From: Saccharopolyspora sp. NFXS83
GTDB taxonomy: Bacteria; Actinomycetota; Actinomycetes; Mycobacteriales; Pseudonocardiaceae
Direction of reading: 5' to 3'
Assembly (NCBI RefSeq): GCF_026241095.1
Contig: NZ_JAPFGB010000006.1
Coordinates: 186,001-250,000, forward strand
Length of the DNA stretch: 64,000 nucleotides
This document shows, one piece after another, positions 58,869 to 64,000 of the stretch. Made by a program: the position numbers and the translations under genes. Under the pieces are notes generated by a model. It worked only from the letters and a program-made list of their open reading frames with translations. It searched no databases and was not told where the DNA came from. Position 1 is the first letter of the stretch. Each line of letters begins with the position of its first letter.

Positions 58869-60533
58869 ATGAGCGGCGTCTCGCAAGTTCCGGACACGGT
58901 GCCCGCCGCGCTGGACCGCGCGGCCGAGTCGTTCGGCGACGGCGAGGCGGTGGTGGACCACTCGGGCGGGCACGAGGTGCGGCTGACCTACCGGGAGCTG
59001 CGCGAACGGGTGCGCGAACTGGCCCGGTTCCTGCTCGCCGAGGACGTCCGGCCGGGCGATCGGGTCGCCGTGAACTCCCCCAACACCCACCACTGGGTCA
59101 TCGCCGCGCTGGCCGCGCTGCACGTCGGCGCGGTGCTGGTCCCGATCAACACCCGGTTCACCGCCGTGGAGACGCGCGAGGTGCTGGAGCGGAGCTCGGC
59201 GAGCGCGCTGGTCGTGGCGGGCATGTTCCTGGGTCGCGATCGGTCGGCGGAACTGCGCGGTGGTTCCGCCGATGCGGTGGAACGGGGCGAGAACGGCCCA
59301 GGTGGCGGGTTCTCCGGCGAATCCGGCTCAGGCGGGCCGATCCCCGGACTGCCCGCGCTGCACACCGTGCTGCGGCTGCCGGTGGAGACCACCGAACCAC
59401 CGGTGCCCGGCTGCACGGACTGGGCGGACGTCGGTGAGCGTGCGAGATCCGTGCCCGCCCAGCGGGTGTCCGAGGTGGCCGCGAGCGTGCGCGGCACCGA
59501 CCTCAGCGACATGCTCTACACCTCCGGCACGACGGGGCGCAGCAAGGGCGTGCTCAGCGCGCACCGGCAGGTGCTCGCGGTCGCCGAGGCGTGGGCCTGC
59601 CACGGCGACGTGGACGCCGCGGACCGCTACCTCGTGGTGAACCCGTTCTTCCACAGCTTCGGCTACAAGGCGGGAATCCTGGTCTGCCTGCTGCGCGGTG
59701 CGACGATCGTGCCGATGCCGGTGTTCGACACCCGCGGGGTGCTCGACCTGGTGCAGCGGGAGCGGATCACCGTGCTGCCCGGCGCCCCGACCATCTACCG
59801 GTCCATCTTGGACGAACCGGCGCGCGCCGGGCACGACCTCTCCAGCCTGCGGCTCGCGGTGACCGGAGCGGCGTCGGTGCCGGTGGTGCTGATCGAGCGG
59901 ATGCAGCGGGAGCTGAGCTTCTCCACGGTCCTCACCGCCTACGGGCTGACCGAGGCCGTCGTCGCCACCATGTGCCGGCCCGACGATGACGACGAGACCG
60001 TCGCGAACACCTGCGGCAGGCCCACGGCCGGGTTCGAGCTGCGCATCGCCGACGCCGACGGCCGCCCCGTTCCGACCGGCCAGGCCGGTGAGGTCCTGCT
60101 GCGCGGCCCGAACACCATGCTGGGCTACCGCGACGACCCGAGGCAGACCGCCGCCGCCATCGACGCGGACGGCTGGCTGCACACCGGCGACGTCGGCCGC
60201 GTGGACGCCCGCGGCGGGCTCACCATCACCGACCGCCTTAAGGACATGTACATCTGCGGCGGTTTCAACGTGTACCCGGCGGAGGTGGAGCAGGCGCTCG
60301 CCCGGCTCGACGGGGTCGCGGAGACCGCCGTGGTCGGCGTCGCCGACGACCGGCTCGGCGAAGTCGGCAAGGTCTACGTGGTCGCGCGCTCCGGACACGA
60401 CCTCACCGAGCACGACGTCCTGACGTTCTGCCGCGAGCACCTCGCGAACTACAAGCTCCCCCGCCACGTCGAGTTCCGCCCCGCCCTGCCCCGCAACCCC
60501 AGCGGCAAGGTCCTCAAGCACGAGCTGCGGTGA
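58869..60533 (+). CDS. fadD3: HIP-CoA synthetase FadD3
   Basis: This 554-residue ANL ligase follows M. tuberculosis FadD3 in sequence (VAVNSPNTHHWVIAALAALHVGAVLVPINTRF, FFHSFGYKAGIL, YICGGFNVYPAEVEQALARL). FadD3 makes HIP-CoA, the entry to C/D-ring breakdown and the inducer of KstR2. The P-loop is LYTSGTTGRSKGVLSAHRQ near residue 216, and the catalytic Lys region is NPSGKVLKHEL. A Gly/Ser-rich insertion of about 30 residues near 130-160 is absent from the mycobacterial protein as I recall it. It is 4 bp downstream of fadA5 behind a KstR-type box; no KstR2-type box is visible here. Confidence 0.92.
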   Translation: MSGVSQVPDTVPAALDRAAESFGDGEAVVDHSGGHEVRLTYRELRERVRELARFLLAEDVRPGDRVAVNSPNTHHWVIAALAALHVGAVLVPINTRFTAVETREVLERSSASALVVAGMFLGRDRSAELRGGSADAVERGENGPGGGFSGESGSGGPIPGLPALHTVLRLPVETTEPPVPGCTDWADVGERARSVPAQRVSEVAASVRGTDLSDMLYTSGTTGRSKGVLSAHRQVLAVAEAWACHGDVDAADRYLVVNPFFHSFGYKAGILVCLLRGATIVPMPVFDTRGVLDLVQRERITVLPGAPTIYRSILDEPARAGHDLSSLRLAVTGAASVPVVLIERMQRELSFSTVLTAYGLTEAVVATMCRPDDDDETVANTCGRPTAGFELRIADADGRPVPTGQAGEVLLRGPNTMLGYRDDPRQTAAAIDADGWLHTGDVGRVDARGGLTITDRLKDMYICGGFNVYPAEVEQALARLDGVAETAVVGVADDRLGEVGKVYVVARSGHDLTEHDVLTFCREHLANYKLPRHVEFRPALPRNPSGKVLKHELR

Positions 60534-60551
60534 CGGCGGGAACCGACCGGC

Positions 60552-61024
60552 TCAGTGCTGGACCAGGCCGCCGACGGGGACGGGATCGACGTGGCCGGTC
60601 GCCGGTGCGGTCCGCACCAGGGCGAGGCCGACGTCCACCAGGGAGGAGCGCCGGAGGCGGACGACGTCCGGGACCGGTGTCCACACCGGCTCGCTCGTCG
60701 CCCCGTTCGGCTCCGGCCGCGGCTCGCCCCGGTGATGCGGACCCGGTAGAAGACGCCGACGTTCTGGTGCGGTTCCTGGCCGGGAACCCAGCGCTCGGCC
60801 GCGGGGATCACCCGCGAACCGACGCCGAGCAGGCTTTCGGCCACCGCGTCGTAGCCCGTCTCCTCCGCCACTTCCCGGACCACCGCGTCGAACGGGTCCT
60901 CGCCGTGCTCGACCCCGCCGCCCGGAAGGCTCCAGGTGTGCTCGCCGTTCGGTTCCGCGCAGCGGACGAGCAGCACTCGCCCGTCGTCCGCGCACACCGC
61001 GTACGCGGCCAGCCGGGTGCTCAT
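60552..61024 (-). pseudogene. Nudix hydrolase with a frameshift
   Basis: A Nudix domain starts at 61024 (MSTRLAAYAVCADDGRVLLV) and keeps the box GGGVEHGEDPFDAVVREVAEETGY at about 35-58. After about residue 99 the frame loses family character. The expected C-terminal half (EPVWTPVPDVVRLRRSSLVDVGLALV, stop at 60552) continues in the next frame. The shift falls in a run of four C at 60727-60730 (four G on the coding strand); one extra base there would restore a protein of about 158 residues. This is either a recent frameshift or a sequencing error. The complete Nudix box is upstream of the break, so a truncated protein could still fold partly. Confidence 0.72.
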
Positions 61025-61152
61025 CTCCGCACCGCACGAGGACGTTCACGATTCATCGGGAACCGGGACCGGCTGGGCCGTGGCCGATCGGCACGGAGCT
61101 CGCCGGCGCCTCGGGGCTCGATCTTCAGATCGCCCCGGTCGCGGTGCACGCC

Positions 61153-61626
61153 TCAGCTCCCGACGGTGATCTGCGGCTCGTGGCGCACCGGGAAGTTGAC
61201 GGAGTTCGCGATGAAGCAGTCGCGATGCGCTCGCTCGTGCAACCGCTCGGCCTTCGCGAACATCGACTCCTCGGCCACGACCACCTCGGGGCGGAGCACC
61301 ACTTCGGTGAACCGGCCTCCGCCTCCGGGGGTCTCGGCCATGACGCCGCGCACCTCGTCCCGGTAGCTCAGCACCACCACGCCCGAGTTCGAGCACAGCG
61401 CCAAGTACGTGAGCAGGTGGCATTCCGACAGCGAGGCCACCAGCAGGTCCTCGGGGTTGAGGCGGGCCGGATCGCCGAGGAACGCCGCGTCAGCCGATGC
61501 CTCCACCCGCGGCTTGCCCGCGACCTCCACCACGTGGTCGCGGCTGAAGTCCCGGAAGGAGGTCGTGCCAGATCCGGTGTTGCCGGTCCAGGTCACCGTC
61601 GCGGCATAATCATGACTCTTCGGCAT
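61153..61626 (-). CDS. OsmC/Ohr-family peroxiredoxin-like protein
   Basis: This 157-residue OsmC-fold protein has the two Cys expected of peroxidatic OsmC proteins. One is in LLVASLSECHLLTYLALC (near residue 70) and one in RAHRDCFIANSVNFPV (near 137). The N-terminal domain carries an Arg in FSRDHVVEV. It would reduce organic hydroperoxides using dithiols. A T/A-rich patch with a GTATAC palindrome directly upstream (about 61628-61660) is the likely promoter. It is a single gene between the Nudix remnant and hsaB and may protect against oxidants produced by ring-cleaving oxygenases. Confidence 0.87.
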   Translation of the reverse strand: MPKSHDYAATVTWTGNTGSGTTSFRDFSRDHVVEVAGKPRVEASADAAFLGDPARLNPEDLLVASLSECHLLTYLALCSNSGVVVLSYRDEVRGVMAETPGGGGRFTEVVLRPEVVVAEESMFAKAERLHERAHRDCFIANSVNFPVRHEPQITVGS

Positions 61627-61695
61627 ACCTGTTGTATACCGTAAATTTTCGTAGGGGAGAAGGAAGGCCGATGAATCCCGGGCGGGAACTTCGGG

Positions 61696-61727
61696 GAAGT
61701 TCCGCCGCCGGGCCCGCTACGCGGACC
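61696..61727. repeat. Remnant of the nested-hairpin repeat (copy E)
   Basis: A 32-bp stretch is identical at 26 positions to the terminal part of copy A (37735 onward), including CCCGCTACGC. The stem-forming part is missing. It lies just before the end of hsaB, in the OsmC-hsaB gap, about 650 bp from full copy D. Confidence 0.55.
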
Positions 61728-61743
61728 ACTCCGCAAGGACTTC

Positions 61744-62313
61744 TCAGAGCCAGTCGTCCTGTCCTGGCCAGGCCAGGAGGGCGTCCAGCGGTCCCGCTTC
61801 GGCTCGGACGCCCGCGTAGGCGCCCCGGTAGAACAGCAGGGGGTTCCGGGCGCCGCCCTCCCCGAGTGCCTGCACGCGGCCGATCACGACGTAGTGGTCG
61901 CCTGCTTCGTGGACCGCTTCGACCGTGCAGTCCGCCCAGGCGAGGACGTCGTCGAGCACGGGCGAACCCGACGGGCCGGGGTGCCAGCCGACCTCGGCGA
62001 ACTTGTCGACGCCGCCGCGGCCGAACGCGGTGCTCACCGCTTCCTGGCGGTCGGCCAGCACGTTCACGCAGAACCGCCCGGATTCCGCCAGCAGCGGCCA
62101 CGTCCGCGAGGTACGGCCGGGGCAGAACAGCACCAGCGGCGGCTCCAGCGACAACGCGGCGAACGACTGGCAGGTGAACCCGACCGGCCGCTCCCCGTCC
62201 ATCCCCGCCACCACGGTGACCCCCGTGCAGAACCGCCCGAGCACCCGCCGAAAACTAGCCTGATCAAGCCCACTCGGCCCGGCTTCCCCAACCACCTCGA
62301 TGTTTCCAGCCAT
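61744..62313 (-). CDS. hsaB: Flavin reductase HsaB of the HsaAB monooxygenase
   Basis: This 189-residue flavin reductase (M. tuberculosis HsaB: 187) supplies reduced flavin to the oxygenase HsaA for hydroxylation of 3-HSA. It has RRVLGRFCTGVTVVAGMDGERPVGFTCQSFAALSLEPPLVLF at about 22-63, SRTWPLLAESGRFCVNVLA and DHYVVIGRVQAL near 143. The start is ATG 62313; a longer upstream frame runs into repeat copy D and is rejected. The gene order hsaD-hsaC-hsaB matches Rv3569c-Rv3567c. A 222-bp gap with a repeat separates it from hsaC, unlike the compact mycobacterial operon. Confidence 0.92.
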   Translation of the reverse strand: MAGNIEVVGEAGPSGLDQASFRRVLGRFCTGVTVVAGMDGERPVGFTCQSFAALSLEPPLVLFCPGRTSRTWPLLAESGRFCVNVLADRQEAVSTAFGRGGVDKFAEVGWHPGPSGSPVLDDVLAWADCTVEAVHEAGDHYVVIGRVQALGEGGARNPLLFYRGAYAGVRAEAGPLDALLAWPGQDDWL

Positions 62314-62341
62314 GCCCGAGCCCTCCCACAACGATCTTCCG

Positions 62342-62521
62342 ATCTTGTCAGCGGCGAAGCCGCTGAGCAGCGACCAGCTGGAGCAAAGCGACCACCGGCG
62401 GGTTCTCAGCGGCTTCCTCGCGAGGACAGCCATTTCGCTGCGCATCGGACATGCATGAGAAATGGCTCCCGCAGCGAGGAAGCCGCTGAGGTTCCGCTGA
62501 GCGACCCGCTACGCAAGCCGT
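62342..62521. repeat. Nested-hairpin intergenic repeat, copy D
   Basis: This copy lies between hsaC and hsaB. The first hairpin is TCAGCGGC-GAA-GCCGCTGA (62348-62366). The outer arms 62406-62421 and 62474-62489 are a perfect 16-bp match. The inner arms GCCATTTC 62429-62436 and GAAATGGC 62459-62466 pair perfectly, but the tip differs from all other copies: a 22-nt segment with its own GCAT/ATGC pairing replaces the GTGGC hairpin. It ends with CCCGCTACGC near 62506-62515, as in copy A. Confidence 0.84.
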
Positions 62522-62535
62522 TCTGCAAAGTCACT

Positions 62536-64000
<1,465 letters not shown>

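Overview
The window is very GC-rich DNA (by eye above 70%) with densely packed, often ATGA-overlapping genes and many GTG starts. It comes from an actinobacterium. The gene content and the linkage of mceG to an mce operon suggest a Pseudonocardiales-like organism (Saccharopolyspora or a relative), but that placement is inference. Almost the whole window is a sterol (cholesterol) catabolism region. Gene names come from recognising the encoded proteins and their order against the Mycobacterium tuberculosis Rv3492c-Rv3574 region; no database search was run.

Layout. 1-2670: the 5' end of chsE1 (fadE28) and the two-domain fadE34, both reading left and each preceded by a KstR-type box. 2730-6536: a four-gene module (methyltransferase, alpha/alpha-toroid protein, methyltransferase, GT4 glycosyltransferase) lying between fadE34 and kstR, with a KstR box at each end. 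6633-8412: kstR with a possible translated leader, then an MBL-fold hydrolase. 8701-22293: the C/D-ring (HIP) pathway and KstR2 regulon: fadA6 and two SDRs, divergent from echA20-ipdA-ipdB-ipdC; kstR2; ipdF-fadE30, divergent from an enoyl-CoA hydratase-fadE31-fadE32-fadE33. KstR2-type boxes lie in the two divergent promoters. 22363-24639: a TetR/NTF2-like pair with twin palindromic operators, and an SDR. 24608-39165 (left-reading): a Mce4-type sterol uptake operon (mceG-yrbEA-yrbEB-mceA to F) preceded by fdxD, an alcohol dehydrogenase, hsd4A, an aldehyde dehydrogenase and a FabG3-like steroid dehydrogenase. 39345-54991: side-chain genes: fadE26-fadE27-fadD17, an NMO-like gene with fadD19, divergent echA19, an extra FadD, an F420-type LLM gene, then a DUF35 protein-ltp4-ltp3-LLM-ketosteroid-isomerase-like operon. 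55267-61626: an HxlR/RidA pair, cyp125 divergent from fadA5-fadD3, a frameshifted Nudix gene and an OsmC protein. 61744-64000: hsaB-hsaC-hsaD (A/B-ring cleavage), with hsaD cut by the window end.

Together the genes cover sterol import (Mce), C26 oxidation (CYP125, possibly ADH/ALDH), CoA activation (FadD19/FadD17), side-chain beta-oxidation (FadE26/27, FadE34, ChsE1, EchA19, Hsd4A, FadA5) and branched side-chain cleavage (Ltp3/Ltp4). They continue through A/B-ring cleavage (HsaB/C/D) to HIP breakdown (FadD3, IpdF, FadE30, IpdC, EchA20, IpdAB, FadE31-33, FadA6). KstR appears to control the upper part and KstR2 the lower part. fadD3, which makes the KstR2 inducer HIP-CoA, sits directly behind fadA5 and its KstR box, so the two regulons may be wired in series.

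The least explained item is a family of about 160-180 bp nested-hairpin repeats in intergenic gaps (four copies plus a remnant). Their stems carry matched changes on both arms, which suggests the folded structure itself is maintained. No tRNA, rRNA, CRISPR array, transposase or phage gene was seen.
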